Shown: in pieces, positions 1-7,834 of the stretch
Numbering within the stretch: position 1 is the first letter of the stretch
Layout of the letters: each line of letters opens with the position of its first letter
Assembly: GCF_014204985.1 (NCBI RefSeq)
Contig: NZ_JACHMP010000001.1
Location: 6,262,001 to 6,326,000 of the forward strand
Source: Streptosporangium becharense
GTDB lineage: Bacteria > Actinomycetota > Actinomycetes > Streptosporangiales > Streptosporangiaceae
DNA: 64,000 bases
Direction of reading: 5' to 3'
Position numbers and translations under genes: made by a program
Notes under the pieces: generated by a model
What the model saw: the letters and a program-made list of their open reading frames with translations, nothing else
What the model was told of the DNA's origin: nothing
Database searches by the model: none

Positions 1-657
1 CACGTGGTGCCCGACTCGCGGAACATCCCGGTGGAGTTCGCCGAGTCCCGCTGGCCGTTCCGGGTGGAGCGGCTCGGCCTGGCCCGCGACTCCGGCGGCC
101 CCGGCCTCTACCGGGGCGGCCTCGGCTACGACAAGCACCTGCGGATGCTCCGCGACGCCTCGTTCATGTCCATCGCCGACCGTTCGATCCTGTCCTGCTG
201 GGGGGTGAACGGCGGCCGGGCCGGGCGGCCGTTCACCGTGGAGATCGAGGGCCGCCCGATGGAGGGGCTGGTGGACGACTCCCCGGTCCGCGCGGGCGAG
301 GTCATCCGGGTGCGGACCACCGGCGGCGGCGGGTGGGGCGACCCGCTGGAGCGCGACCCGGAGCTGGTGGCGGCCGACGTCCGCGACGGCAAGGTCTCCG
401 CCGGGGGTGCCCGCGACGACTACGGGGTGGTGCTGTGCGGCCCGGCGGACTTCGGCCCGGCGGACTCCGGCCTGGCGGACTCCGGCCTGGCGGACTTCGG
501 CCCGGCGGACGAACCGCAGGTGGACGCCGAGGCCACCGCCCGGCTCCGCGCCGGGCTGCGGGCCGCGGCGCCCGGCGACGCCCCGTTCTTCGACCGGGGG
601 CCGGGCTTCCCGTCGCTGTCGGGCGGGCTGCCGTACGCGGAGGTGGACCGCCGCTGA
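1..657 (+). CDS. Hydantoinase B / oxoprolinase-type subunit, C-terminal part
   Basis: The reading frame is open from the first base of the window, so the gene starts upstream and about 218 residues remain. The segment around VRTTGGGGWGDPLERDPE and the following VAADVRDGKVS is the characteristic C-terminal part of HyuB (N-methylhydantoinase B / acetone carboxylase alpha family), which works with a HyuA subunit in ATP-dependent opening of hydantoin- or oxoproline-like rings. Unlike typical HyuB, the tail carries an Asp/Ala/Pro-rich insertion of five near-identical pentapeptides (GPADF, GPADS, GLADS, GLADF, GPADE) before the end. HyuA is presumably just upstream and is not visible. The substrate cannot be told from this fragment. 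Confidence 0.85.
   Translation, partial: HVVPDSRNIPVEFAESRWPFRVERLGLARDSGGPGLYRGGLGYDKHLRMLRDASFMSIADRSILSCWGVNGGRAGRPFTVEIEGRPMEGLVDDSPVRAGEVIRVRTTGGGGWGDPLERDPELVAADVRDGKVSAGGARDDYGVVLCGPADFGPADSGLADSGLADFGPADEPQVDAEATARLRAGLRAAAPGDAPFFDRGPGFPSLSGGLPYAEVDRR
439..513 (+). repeat. 15-bp in-frame tandem repeat inside hyuB
   Basis: Five consecutive 15-base units encode G(P/L)AD(F/S/E). They add a low-complexity linker near the HyuB C-terminus and probably arose by slippage. Because the unit is a multiple of three, copy-number change would not break the gene. Confidence 0.8.
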
Positions 658-738
658 CGTGCCGTCCCGGTCGTGATCGCGCTCCCGTACCGCCGTCTCC
701 CGGTCGTGATCGCCCTCCCACGGCCCGGCGGGCGGCGG

Positions 739-1695
739 TCATTCAGGGGAGAGGAGCGCGCGCAGCGTGCCGGGACGGTTGGTGATGATGCCGTCCACCC
801 GGTAGGAGATCAAGCGGCGCATGGTCGCCGGGTCGTCCACGGTCCAGGCGAGGACGTCCATGCGGTGGCTGTGGACGCGCCGGACGTACTCCGCGGTGAG
901 GTCCCGGTACGGCGGGTTGATCTGGCTGGCGAACCTCGCCAGTTCCGGCAGTCGCGCGGCGGCCGGAGTGCCGAGCAGGCCGACCGGGACCCGGGGCATG
1001 ACCCGGTGGAACCTGCGCATCGAGTTCCAGTCGAACGACTGCACCACGAGCCGGCCGGGTCGCAGCCACGAGGCGTTGCGCCGCAGCTCGGCGGCGACGC
1101 GGCCCTCGATCCCCGGGTACAGGTGCGGCGCCTTGACCTCCAGGAGCAGGCCGAGCCCGCTGCCGTCCATCGCGCGCAGCGCCTCCCCGAGGGTGGGCAC
1201 CGGTTCGCCCTCGTACTCCGGGGAGAACCACGAACCGGCGTCCAGCCTCCGGATCTCCGCGAGGGTGAGATCGCCGACCCGCCAGGGTGCCCGGTCCGGG
1301 AAGAGCCGTTCGACGTCGGTGGTACGGGCCAGCGTCGTGTCGTGCATCAGGACCAATTTGTGATCCTTCGTCTGCTGGACGTCGAGTTCGAACATGTCGG
1401 CGCGCTGCTCGCGTGCCAGCTCGAAGGCCGCGACGGTGTTCTCCGGGGCATACGCGGACGCCCCGCGGTGAGCGACGTTGAGGACCGCCGGCGGCGCGGC
1501 GAGTCGCAAGGGTGGCGCGGCGAGCCGCGACGGTGCGGCGATTCCCGGAGGCGGCGCGGTGACCCGCGAAGGCGGCGTGGTGATCCGCGAAGGCGGCGCG
1601 GAGGCCGCGGCGGGAGCGGTGGCCGGGGGGATCGTCAGGAGCGTCATCAGGGTCGTCAACGTGGTCGCGAGGATGAGGCCGAGTCGGCGGAACAT
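739..1695 (-). CDS. Secreted glycerophosphodiester phosphodiesterase
   Basis: This is a GDPD-family enzyme that would cleave glycerophosphodiesters to sn-glycerol-3-phosphate and an alcohol outside the cytoplasm. The catalytic signature HRGASAYAPENT and the metal-binding ELDVQQTKDHKLVLMHD are both present, and the barrel closes with WTVDDP and GIITNRPG. The start at 1695 (MFRRLGLIL) is chosen because GGAG lies just upstream and a signal peptide follows directly; an upstream in-frame ATG at 1740 has no such support. Between signal peptide and catalytic domain lies a Pro/Ala/Arg repeat (PPSRITTPPSRV and variants), probably a cell-wall-spanning linker. It is transcribed divergently from the endoglucanase. 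Confidence 0.88.
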   Translation of the reverse strand: MFRRLGLILATTLTTLMTLLTIPPATAPAAASAPPSRITTPPSRVTAPPPGIAAPSRLAAPPLRLAAPPAVLNVAHRGASAYAPENTVAAFELAREQRADMFELDVQQTKDHKLVLMHDTTLARTTDVERLFPDRAPWRVGDLTLAEIRRLDAGSWFSPEYEGEPVPTLGEALRAMDGSGLGLLLEVKAPHLYPGIEGRVAAELRRNASWLRPGRLVVQSFDWNSMRRFHRVMPRVPVGLLGTPAAARLPELARFASQINPPYRDLTAEYVRRVHSHRMDVLAWTVDDPATMRRLISYRVDGIITNRPGTLRALLSPE

Positions 1696-1865
1696 GGGTC
1701 TCCTCGGATCTGGGAGGCACCTGCGATCCGAAGCTGACATCCCTTCGCGACATCGCGTTGATGAATGAGTAACCCGTCGATGCCGGACAGGTGAGCATCA
1801 CGCTGCCGTCGCGGAGATTTGGGCCTTGTGCGGTCGACGGTCACGACCTAACGTCACGTTTTATG

Positions 1866-1882
1866 TTAGGAAACTTTCCTAA
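1866..1882. promoter_or_regulatory. Perfect palindrome upstream of the endoglucanase gene
   Basis: TTAGGAAACTTTCCTAA is a perfect inverted repeat with 8-base arms around one central base, 44 bases upstream of the endoglucanase start. It sits in an unusually AT-rich patch in the gap between two divergent secreted-enzyme genes. It differs from the CebR box (TGGGAGCGCTCCCA). An operator for a carbohydrate-responsive repressor is the simplest reading; the protein is unknown. Confidence 0.65.
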
Positions 1883-1925
1883 TAAGCGCCTGACGTGACC
1901 CCCTTATCCCCCGCAAGGAGCGATG

Positions 1926-3548
1926 ATGCGGCGCACCACCCCAGCCCTGATACTGACCGGGCTGTTGACCCTGCTGCTCGCCCTGCTCGTCCCGTCGGCG
2001 GCCCACGCCGACACCGCGACGTTCGTCAAGACGCAGGACTGGGGCAGCGGCTACACCGGCCAGTACACGATCAAGAACACCGGGACCACGACGCTGAACG
2101 GCTGGACGGTCGTCTTCGACCTTCCCTCCGGGACCACCCCCGGGGCCTACTGGGACGCCCTGATGACCGGCAGCGGCAACCGGTACACGTTCAGGAACCG
2201 TGAGTACAACGGCACCCTGGCGCCCGGCGCCAGCACCACCTTCGGGTTCACCGCCTCCGGCTCGGGCTCGCCGACCGGCTGCACGCTCAACGGGGCCTCA
2301 TGCGGCGGTGGGCAGAACCCCGGCGACACCACGCCGCCGAGCGTGCCGTCCAACCTACGGAGCACCGGCGCCACGTCCGGCTCGATCAGCCTGGCGTGGA
2401 ACCCCTCGACCGACGACAGCGGCACGGTCAAGGACTACCGGGTGCGCGAGGGCTCCACCGTGGTCGCCACCGTGACCGGCACCACCGCCACGATCACGGG
2501 GCTGGCCGCCTCGACGAGCCACACCTACACCGTCACCGCCCGCGACGCCTCGGGCAACGAGTCGGCCAGGAGCGCGTCCGTCACCGTGAGGACCCAGGCG
2601 GGCGACGGCGGGGGCGGCACGCCCGTCGCGGCCAACGGACAGCTGCACGTCTGCGGCACCAAGCTGTGCAACAAGAACGGCAAGCAGATCCAGCTGCGCG
2701 GCATGAGCACCCACGGCCTGCAGTGGTACCCGCAGTGCGTCACCGGCGGCTCGCTGGACGCGCTGGCGACCGACTGGAAGGCCGACGTGGTCCGCCTGTC
2801 CATGTACATCCAGGAAGGCGGCTACGAGACGAACCCGCGGGCGTTCACCGACCTCATGCACTCGCTCATCGAGCAGGTCAGCGCGCGCGGCATGTACGTC
2901 ATCGTCGACTGGCACATGCTCGACCCCGGCGACCCCAACCACAACCTCAGCCGGGCCAAGACCTTCTTCGCCGAGATCGCCCAGCGGCACGCCTCCCGGC
3001 CGAACGTCCTCTACGAGATCGCCAACGAGCCGAACCACGTGAGCTGGAGCACGATCAAGAGCTACGCCGAGCAGGTCATCCCGGTGATCCGTGCCCAGGA
3101 CCCCGACGGAATCGTGCTGGTCGGCACCCGTGCCTGGTCCTCGCTCGGCGTGTCCGACGGCGCCACGGAAACCGAGGTCGTCGGCAACCCGGTCAACGCC
3201 TCCAACATCATGTACACCTTCCACTTCTACGCGGCCACGCACGACGGCAAGTACCTCAACGCGCTGTCCCGCGCGGCCGACCGCATCCCGATGTTCGTCA
3301 CCGAGTTCGGCACGCAGAACTCGGCGGGTGAGGGCACCAACGACTTCACCCGGTCCCAGCAGTACCTCGACCTCATGGCGAACAAGAAGATCAGCTGGGT
3401 GAACTGGAACTTCTCCGACGACCACCGCTCCGGCGCGGTCTTCACCACCGGTACGTGCGACGCCGGCGGCCCCTGGACCGGCACCGGCCGGCTGAAGGAG
3501 GCCGGGGTCTGGATCCGCGACCGGATCCGCACCGCCGACGACTTCTGA
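1926..3548 (+). CDS. Secreted endoglucanase, CBM2-FN3-GH5
   Basis: A secreted cellulase that would bind crystalline cellulose and cut internal beta-1,4-glucan bonds. After a signal peptide ending near AAHA come a family 2 carbohydrate-binding module (about residues 29-125, WGSGYTGQYTIKNTG to the paired Cys), a fibronectin III domain (about 135-225, TPPSVPSNLR) and a GH5 barrel. The catalytic acid is the Glu of YEIANEPN (about residue 366) and the nucleophile the Glu of MFVTEFG (about 458). AAGGAG at 1915-1920 favours the ATG at 1926 over the one at 1923. The putative operator at 1866-1882 and a strong hairpin right after the stop suggest a single-gene transcript. Confidence 0.93.
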   Translation: MRRTTPALILTGLLTLLLALLVPSAAHADTATFVKTQDWGSGYTGQYTIKNTGTTTLNGWTVVFDLPSGTTPGAYWDALMTGSGNRYTFRNREYNGTLAPGASTTFGFTASGSGSPTGCTLNGASCGGGQNPGDTTPPSVPSNLRSTGATSGSISLAWNPSTDDSGTVKDYRVREGSTVVATVTGTTATITGLAASTSHTYTVTARDASGNESARSASVTVRTQAGDGGGGTPVAANGQLHVCGTKLCNKNGKQIQLRGMSTHGLQWYPQCVTGGSLDALATDWKADVVRLSMYIQEGGYETNPRAFTDLMHSLIEQVSARGMYVIVDWHMLDPGDPNHNLSRAKTFFAEIAQRHASRPNVLYEIANEPNHVSWSTIKSYAEQVIPVIRAQDPDGIVLVGTRAWSSLGVSDGATETEVVGNPVNASNIMYTFHFYAATHDGKYLNALSRAADRIPMFVTEFGTQNSAGEGTNDFTRSQQYLDLMANKKISWVNWNFSDDHRSGAVFTTGTCDAGGPWTGTGRLKEAGVWIRDRIRTADDF

Positions 3549-3556
3549 CCCCGGCG

Positions 3557-3585
3557 GGGAGGCCGGCGCGGGGACCCGGCCTCCC
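3557..3585 (+). terminator. Hairpin terminator after the endoglucanase
   Basis: GGGAGGCCGG at 3557-3566 pairs perfectly with CCGGCCTCCC at 3576-3585 around a 9-base loop, starting 8 bases after the stop codon. There is no long T tract, as is usual in such GC-rich genomes. Confidence 0.7.
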
Positions 3586-3708
3586 TTCCCGGACAGGGGC
3601 GGCTCGACCGGACGAAGGGTTCGGCAGGGCGGGGGCGACCAAGCAGAGGGCTCGACCGGGTGAGGGTCACCCAACCGGCCAGTGACGTCTCAACCGGACA
3701 GGAATGGC

Positions 3709-4212
3709 TCAACCGGGCGGGCCGGGGGGCGTGCTCGCGGCGGGTCCGGGCTCCGGCCGGGCCAGTACGGCCAGCCTGGTGTCGAGGACCTGGGTCCGGC
3801 CGGGGAGCTCCTGCCCGTGCCACCACGCGACGTCTCCGATCTCGTCGCCGGCGGTGAACGTGCCACGAAGGCCGGTGTCGCCGGCGAGGTACACGGCCGC
3901 GTACTCCCTGCGCTGCTCGGTCCCGAGGACGTACTCCGCGTACCCGGAGAAGGACAGCCCTGGGACGCGCAGGCCGGTCTCCTCGTGCAGTTCCCGTACG
4001 GCGGCCAGGCGGGGCGTCTCACCCGGATCGATCATCCCGCCGGGCAGTTCCCACACCTGGCGGTAACGGTTGAACACCAGGAGCAGCCGGCCGCGGGACC
4101 ACAGGACGACCAGGGAGAGGGGGAGCGGGGCGCCGCCGGGCGGGGATTCCTCGGGGAGGCGATGGAAGGCGACGAGTTCGTTCCCGGCGTCGTCGACCGC
4201 GAGTGGGCTCAT
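3709..4212 (-). CDS. Nudix hydrolase
   Basis: A small Nudix-family pyrophosphohydrolase. The complete Nudix box is visible as GGMIDPGETPRLAAV followed by RELHEETGL, matching GX5EX7REUXEEXGU. The preceding YRQVWELPGG is the usual lead-in strand. The start at 4212 is preferred because GGAG precedes it at proper spacing, while the in-frame ATG at 4230 would place that ribosome site inside the gene. The C-terminus is rich in Pro and Ala and is probably disordered. It lies head to tail with the SDR gene upstream, with a gap of about 100 bases. The substrate cannot be predicted from sequence. Confidence 0.88.
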   Translation of the reverse strand: MSPLAVDDAGNELVAFHRLPEESPPGGAPLPLSLVVLWSRGRLLLVFNRYRQVWELPGGMIDPGETPRLAAVRELHEETGLRVPGLSFSGYAEYVLGTEQRREYAAVYLAGDTGLRGTFTAGDEIGDVAWWHGQELPGRTQVLDTRLAVLARPEPGPAASTPPGPPG

Positions 4213-4309
4213 CCGGTGTCTCCCCTTCACGCGCCGACCGCTCCCGTTCTTCGCTCTCCCACCCGGCTCCGCGCGCGGTTCCGCTCAGCCCGGCTCCGCG
4301 CGGTTCCGC

Positions 4310-5176
4310 TCAGCCCGGCAGGGTCTCGCCGCCGATCGGGGCGAGGATCTCCCCGGTGTAGTAGGACGACAGCCTCTCGGCCGCGAAGAAGACGTAGGAC
4401 GGCGCGATCTCGTCCGGATGCGCGGCACGCTCCATCGGCACCTGCTGACCGAACTTCGCCACCTTCTCTGCCGGGAAGGTGGCGGGGATCAACGGCGTCC
4501 AGACCGGTCCCGGCGCCACCGCGTTGACCCGGATGCCCCGGTCGACGAGGGCCTGCGCCAGCGAATAGGTCAGGGCGTTGATCGCGCCTTTCGTCGCCGC
4601 ATAGTCGATCAGGCTCTTGTTGCCGCGCAACCCGTTGATCGAGGAGGTGTTGACGATGGCGGAGCCCCGGGGCATGTGCGCGAGCGCTGCCCTGGTCACC
4701 CGGAAGTAGCTGTCGATGTTGACCGCGAAGGTCCGCTCCCACTGCTCGTCGGACAACTCCTCGGGGGAGTCGACCGGAGACTGCGTCGCCACGTTGTTGA
4801 CCAGCAGGTCGAGCCCGCCGAACGCGGAGACGGTCGCCTCGACGATCTCCCGGCAGTGCCCGGGGTCGGCCAGGTCACCGGGGAGCAGCAGGCACCGCCT
4901 CCCCTCTTTCTCGACGAGTTCCTTGGTGTGCTCGGCGTCCTCGTGCTCGGACAGGTAGGCGACGGCCACGTCGGCACCCTCCTTGGCGAAGGCCACCGCC
5001 ACCGCCCGGCCGATGCCGGAGTCGCCTCCGGTGATCAGTGCCTTCCGGCCCGCCAGGAGGTCGCGGCCGACGTATCCCCGCATCTCGTCGTGGGGCTCGG
5101 GGGTCATCTCCCCGGTGGTGCCGGGATAGGGCTGAGTCTGGGGCGGCTGCTGGCCGCTGATGGGTTCCTGTGACAT
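4310..5176 (-). CDS. SDR-family oxidoreductase (YghA/glucose-dehydrogenase-like)
   Basis: A classical short-chain dehydrogenase with an N-terminal extension of about 40 residues (SQEPISGQQPPQTQPYPGTT) typical of the YghA-like, stress-associated group. The cofactor motif TGGDSGIG, the NN(V)A segment, a catalytic Ser in NTSSINGLRG and the YAATK Tyr-Lys pair are all present, so it should be active, probably with NADP(H). The ATG at 5176 is chosen because homologues begin with MSQ-like residues; the ribosome site is weak (GGGCGG). The real substrate is unknown. Members of this group often sit near general-stress genes. Confidence 0.88.
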   Translation of the reverse strand: MSQEPISGQQPPQTQPYPGTTGEMTPEPHDEMRGYVGRDLLAGRKALITGGDSGIGRAVAVAFAKEGADVAVAYLSEHEDAEHTKELVEKEGRRCLLLPGDLADPGHCREIVEATVSAFGGLDLLVNNVATQSPVDSPEELSDEQWERTFAVNIDSYFRVTRAALAHMPRGSAIVNTSSINGLRGNKSLIDYAATKGAINALTYSLAQALVDRGIRVNAVAPGPVWTPLIPATFPAEKVAKFGQQVPMERAAHPDEIAPSYVFFAAERLSSYYTGEILAPIGGETLPG

Positions 5177-5308
5177 ACCGCCCGCCCTACCCCGCGATGA
5201 GCAGGCCATTCACCACGACGAGGGTGTTCGGGGGCCGCTTCGGCCTTCGTCCGCCGGGGAGCCGGGACAGTGAGTCCGTCACGTTCCGAGTCCGGCCGAA
5301 CGCATGGA

Positions 5309-5383
5309 GTTTCCCGTCGCCTTTCTCCGGAGAGGACGGGAAACCCCTTCTGCCCGCCCGCCGGGCGACCTGACGATCCACCT
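5309..5383 (+). repeat. Dispersed repeat, copy A (inverted-repeat element)
   Basis: GTTTCCCGTC (5309-5318) pairs with GACGGGAAAC (5335-5344), with the smaller palindrome TCTCCGGAGA between them. Together with about 40 flanking bases, this element recurs in reverse orientation at 12988-13063. Both copies lie between genes. Confidence 0.7.
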
Positions 5384-5433
5384 GTCGAACCCGCCACCGC
5401 GTCCGGTGGTGTGACCCCACAGGAGGACCCGAA

Positions 5434-5921
5434 GTGAACCGACACCGACTCGGGGAACAGGCCGCGATCACTCTTACGGCCACCGTTCTCAGCCTCACCC
5501 TCGCCGCGGGCCTCACGGCCGCCGGGGCCTGGACCGAGGCCCACGCCCAGAGCCGGCCCGACACCCGGGCCCAGGCTCAGGCCATGTCCGGTCCCAGGCT
5601 CAGAGCCGGCCCGACACCCGGGCCGGCGCCGGTACCGTCCCGGCCGGTTTCGGCCGCTGCCCGGAGAACCACTTCTGCCTGTTCGACGGTCCCGGCGGCA
5701 CCGGCTGGATGGCCAGTTTCCGTCACGGATCCCCCGACCTCGGACGGCAGAGGCTGAACGACCGGGCGTCGAGCCTGTTCAACAACACCGACGACACCTG
5801 GTGCGTCTACGACGGCCACGGCTACACCGGTGATCACCTGCCCGAGTACCCGCGTCGGTCCAGCGACGTCTACGGCGACTGGGACAACACCTTCAGCTCC
5901 CTGCGGCGGGGCGAGTGCTGA
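5434..5921 (+). pseudogene. Peptidase inhibitor family I36-like secreted protein, frame-broken
   Basis: An N-terminal signal peptide (GTG at 5434 after AGGAGG, hydrophobic TVLSLTLAAGLTAA, ending AHA) is in one frame, and an I36-type domain (CPENHFCLFDGPGGTGW, then LNDRASSLFNNT, ending FSSLRRGEC at 5921) is in another. The break coincides with a 24-base direct repeat at 5548-5571 and 5601-5624, offset by 53 bases. Each copy reads QSRPDTRA in its own frame. Removing one 53-base unit would fuse the two halves into a normal secreted protein of about 144 residues. The gene is therefore either newly inactivated, able to switch by slippage, or the target of a sequence error. I36 proteins are secreted inhibitors of metalloproteases, named from SMPI. 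Confidence 0.72.
5548..5624 (+). repeat. Frame-shifting direct repeat in the I36-like gene
   Basis: Two identical 24-base copies at 5548-5571 and 5601-5624 lie 53 bases apart. A shorter repeat, CCCAGGCTCAG, occurs at 5570-5580 and 5593-5603 within the same block. The 53-base offset is not a multiple of three and moves the reading frame. Confidence 0.85.
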
Positions 5922-6162
5922 TCCGGTGCTGCGCGGTGCGGAGAAGCGGCGCGGCCCTGCGAGGGAGCCCGTCAAGGTGCCCTCGTCCGGTGTCAAGTGT
6001 CGTCAAGTCAACGACAAATGTCTTTCTCCCCGGTCCCGATGGATACGTCCTCGTGGGAGCCGCTTCACCGACTCCGGAGCGTTCCCTGGAAACGGGCCTC
6101 AAGTGGATCACAAGTCCTCACAGTGACAATGAGGGCATCTCGTTCACGGACAAGGAGCAGTC

Positions 6163-6294
6163 ATGCGAAAGTTCAAGCGTCTGTACGCGGCGGTGCTCGT
6201 GCTGGCCGTCCCTGCCTTCTCCGTGCTGCTGACCGGCACGGCGGAGGCTCTGCGCGTCGCCAACCACTGCGAGCCGTCCTTCGGCGACGACTGA
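6163..6294 (+). CDS. Small secreted peptide precursor, 43 residues
   Basis: A short ORF with a strong AAGGAG at 6152-6157, five bases before the ATG. It reads MRKFKRLY, then a hydrophobic core AAVLVLAVPAFSVLLTG, then a possible signal-peptidase site near TAEA, leaving a tail of about 14 residues, LRVANHCEPSFGDD, with a single Cys. A long perfect hairpin follows 48 bases after the stop, which supports a discrete transcript. I do not recognise a family. It could be a signalling peptide, a small membrane peptide or an anchored peptide. The start shares its first 14 bases with the ORF at 6481. Confidence 0.6.
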   Translation: MRKFKRLYAAVLVLAVPAFSVLLTGTAEALRVANHCEPSFGDD

Positions 6295-6341
6295 GCGGCT
6301 CGTCTCCCGCCGCCGGACGGGGTCCAGTGACCGTCCGGTGA

Positions 6342-6377
6342 GGGCACCGGCGTCGACCCCGGTCGACGCCGGTGCCC
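6342..6377 (+). terminator. Strong hairpin after the small peptide gene
   Basis: GGGCACCGGCGTCGAC (6342-6357) pairs perfectly with GTCGACGCCGGTGCCC (6362-6377) around a 4-base loop: 16 uninterrupted pairs. It separates the two small MRKF ORFs and probably ends the first transcript. Confidence 0.7.
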
Positions 6378-6480
6378 GGGACACCGTGCCGGCGGTGCGG
6401 GTTCGGCCGCCCGGCGGCTTCCGGCGAACCGCGAATTCTGGGACGAGGCAGGGACGGTCGCGTCCCGGAGCGGAAAAACC

Positions 6481-6603
6481 ATGCGAAAGTTCAATTACCT
6501 GCGTATGTCGGCTGCCGGCATGACCGGTCCCGGCTTCCCGGCCGTCACCATGGAGGGCACAGACCGGAGAGGCCACCGCGACCTCCGCCTCAGCGATGAT
6601 TGA
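6481..6603 (+). CDS. Small ORF, 40 residues, translationally coupled to the TPR gene
   Basis: The ORF begins MRKFNYLRMSAAGMTG and ends RDLRLSDD. Its stop TGA overlaps the TPR start (ATGATTGA, 6596-6603), the usual sign of translational coupling. The first 14 coding bases are identical to those of the 43-residue peptide gene at 6163, and both products end in DD. There is no clear hydrophobic segment, so it is not an obvious secreted peptide; it may be a degenerate copy acting as a leader. The ribosome site (GGAG at 6467) is distant. Coding status is uncertain. Confidence 0.4.
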   Translation: MRKFNYLRMSAAGMTGPGFPAVTMEGTDRRGHRDLRLSDD

Positions 6604-7537
6604 CCGGCTCGTCCGCCGTCATCGGATCGGGGTGATCCGGCGGTGTCTTCTGCGGGGTGTCTACTGCCGTAGCCGCGGGTGGTACGCCGAAAGCGAGCGA
6701 TGGGCGAGGCGGGCGACCGAAACGGCGCGTCAGGTGGATCTCGCCGGGCACGCGACGCTCCTGGTGGCGCTGGCGTCGCTCTGGCACGGGCTCACGCGCC
6801 ACGCGGAGGCGCACGAGTGCGCCCGCAGGGCGGCGGAGCTCCTGGGCCCCGCGTCTCCCGAGCCGGGACGCGACGGATCGCTCGCCGACGCGTTGATCCG
6901 GATGGGCGACATCGAGCGGAGGCAGGCCCGATACATCACGGCCGAGGCGCACCTGCGTCGCGCGCTCGCGTTGGTGAGCGCCACGGACCACGAGCGCGGC
7001 GCGACCGTGCGGCTGGCCTTGGGCGTGCTGTGCAAGGAGACCGGCCGGTACGGTGAGGCCGAGACGTACTACCGGCAGGCGCTGGCCTGTCTGGAGCGGC
7101 ACGGGGACGATCATCCGCTGCGCGCCGACGCCCTGCACAATCTCGCGGGACTCGCGCACGCCCGCGGCGACTCCGGTGGAGAGGCCCACGCGCGGGCCGC
7201 GATCGAGATCCGGCAGAGGGTGTCCGGCCCTCACCATGACCACGTCGCGGCGGATCTGGCCGTGCTCGGTGCGGTGCTCACCGACCAGGGGCGGCACGCC
7301 GAGGCGGAGAAGGCGCTGCGGCGGGCCATGGACATCTTCCGCGAGCGCCTGGGAGCCGACCACTACGAGGTGGCGGTGTGCCAGGTGAACCTGGCGTACC
7401 TGGACGATCTCCAAGGCCGCACCGAGGAGGCGGGACGGCGCTACCGGGACGCCCTGCGCATCAAGCGCCTCACCCTCGACTCCGGCCATCCTGAGGTGAG
7501 GCGCCTGTCCGCACTGGTGGAGGCGAGATCCCGGTGA
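6596..7537 (+). CDS. Tetratricopeptide-repeat protein
   Basis: A 313-residue all-helical protein of TPR/kinesin-light-chain type. Repeats are visible as GRYGEAETYYRQALACLER, GRHAEAEKALRRAMDIFRE and GRTEEAGRRYRDALRIKR, with further weaker ones from residue 20 on. There is no enzymatic or DNA-binding domain and no membrane segment, so a protein- or peptide-binding role in the cytoplasm is likely. It follows the small MRKF ORF with an 8-base overlap and precedes the HTH-STAND-WD40 gene. That context suggests a sensing or scaffold function, but no partner is proven. Confidence 0.8.
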   Translation: MIDRLVRRHRIGVIRRCLLRGVYCRSRGWYAESERWARRATETARQVDLAGHATLLVALASLWHGLTRHAEAHECARRAAELLGPASPEPGRDGSLADALIRMGDIERRQARYITAEAHLRRALALVSATDHERGATVRLALGVLCKETGRYGEAETYYRQALACLERHGDDHPLRADALHNLAGLAHARGDSGGEAHARAAIEIRQRVSGPHHDHVAADLAVLGAVLTDQGRHAEAEKALRRAMDIFRERLGADHYEVAVCQVNLAYLDDLQGRTEEAGRRYRDALRIKRLTLDSGHPEVRRLSALVEARSR

Positions 7538-7834
7538 GAGTTCGCCGGAGCCGGACCTGGACCTGGACCTGGACCTGGAGCCGGACCTGGACCTGGACCT
7601 GGAACCGGCCCTGGACCCGGACCTGGACCCCGGGCGGGCTCCGGCTGTATCACCGCAGCCAACGGGCGACCCGGGACTCGGCCCGGCCGGCGGCTCGGCT
7701 CAGTCAGGTGACCCGGCCGATTCGATACCGGAATCCCTTCTCCGTTTCCACACATCGCGATTCACCGGCGCGCACCCACTAATACACTCCGTAACCGATC
7801 GGATTCACTGCGGATCGGTGAGAGGGGCACACGG
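7538..7834. repeat. Intergenic region with GGACCT hexanucleotide array
   Basis: From about 7555 to 7632 the sequence is an imperfect run of GGACCT units broken by GGAGCCGGACC. An ORF reading TWTWTW starts within it (GTG 7534) but is a pure product of the repeat. The rest (7633-7834) holds no convincing gene. An AT-richer patch near 7775-7815 probably carries the promoter of the STAND gene. Confidence 0.6.

Noticed and set aside
7534..7782. An ORF reading TWTWTW repeats directly after the TPR gene, with a GTGA overlap.
   Set aside because: It is generated by a GGACCT hexanucleotide array, has no family features, and its end shows no coding bias.
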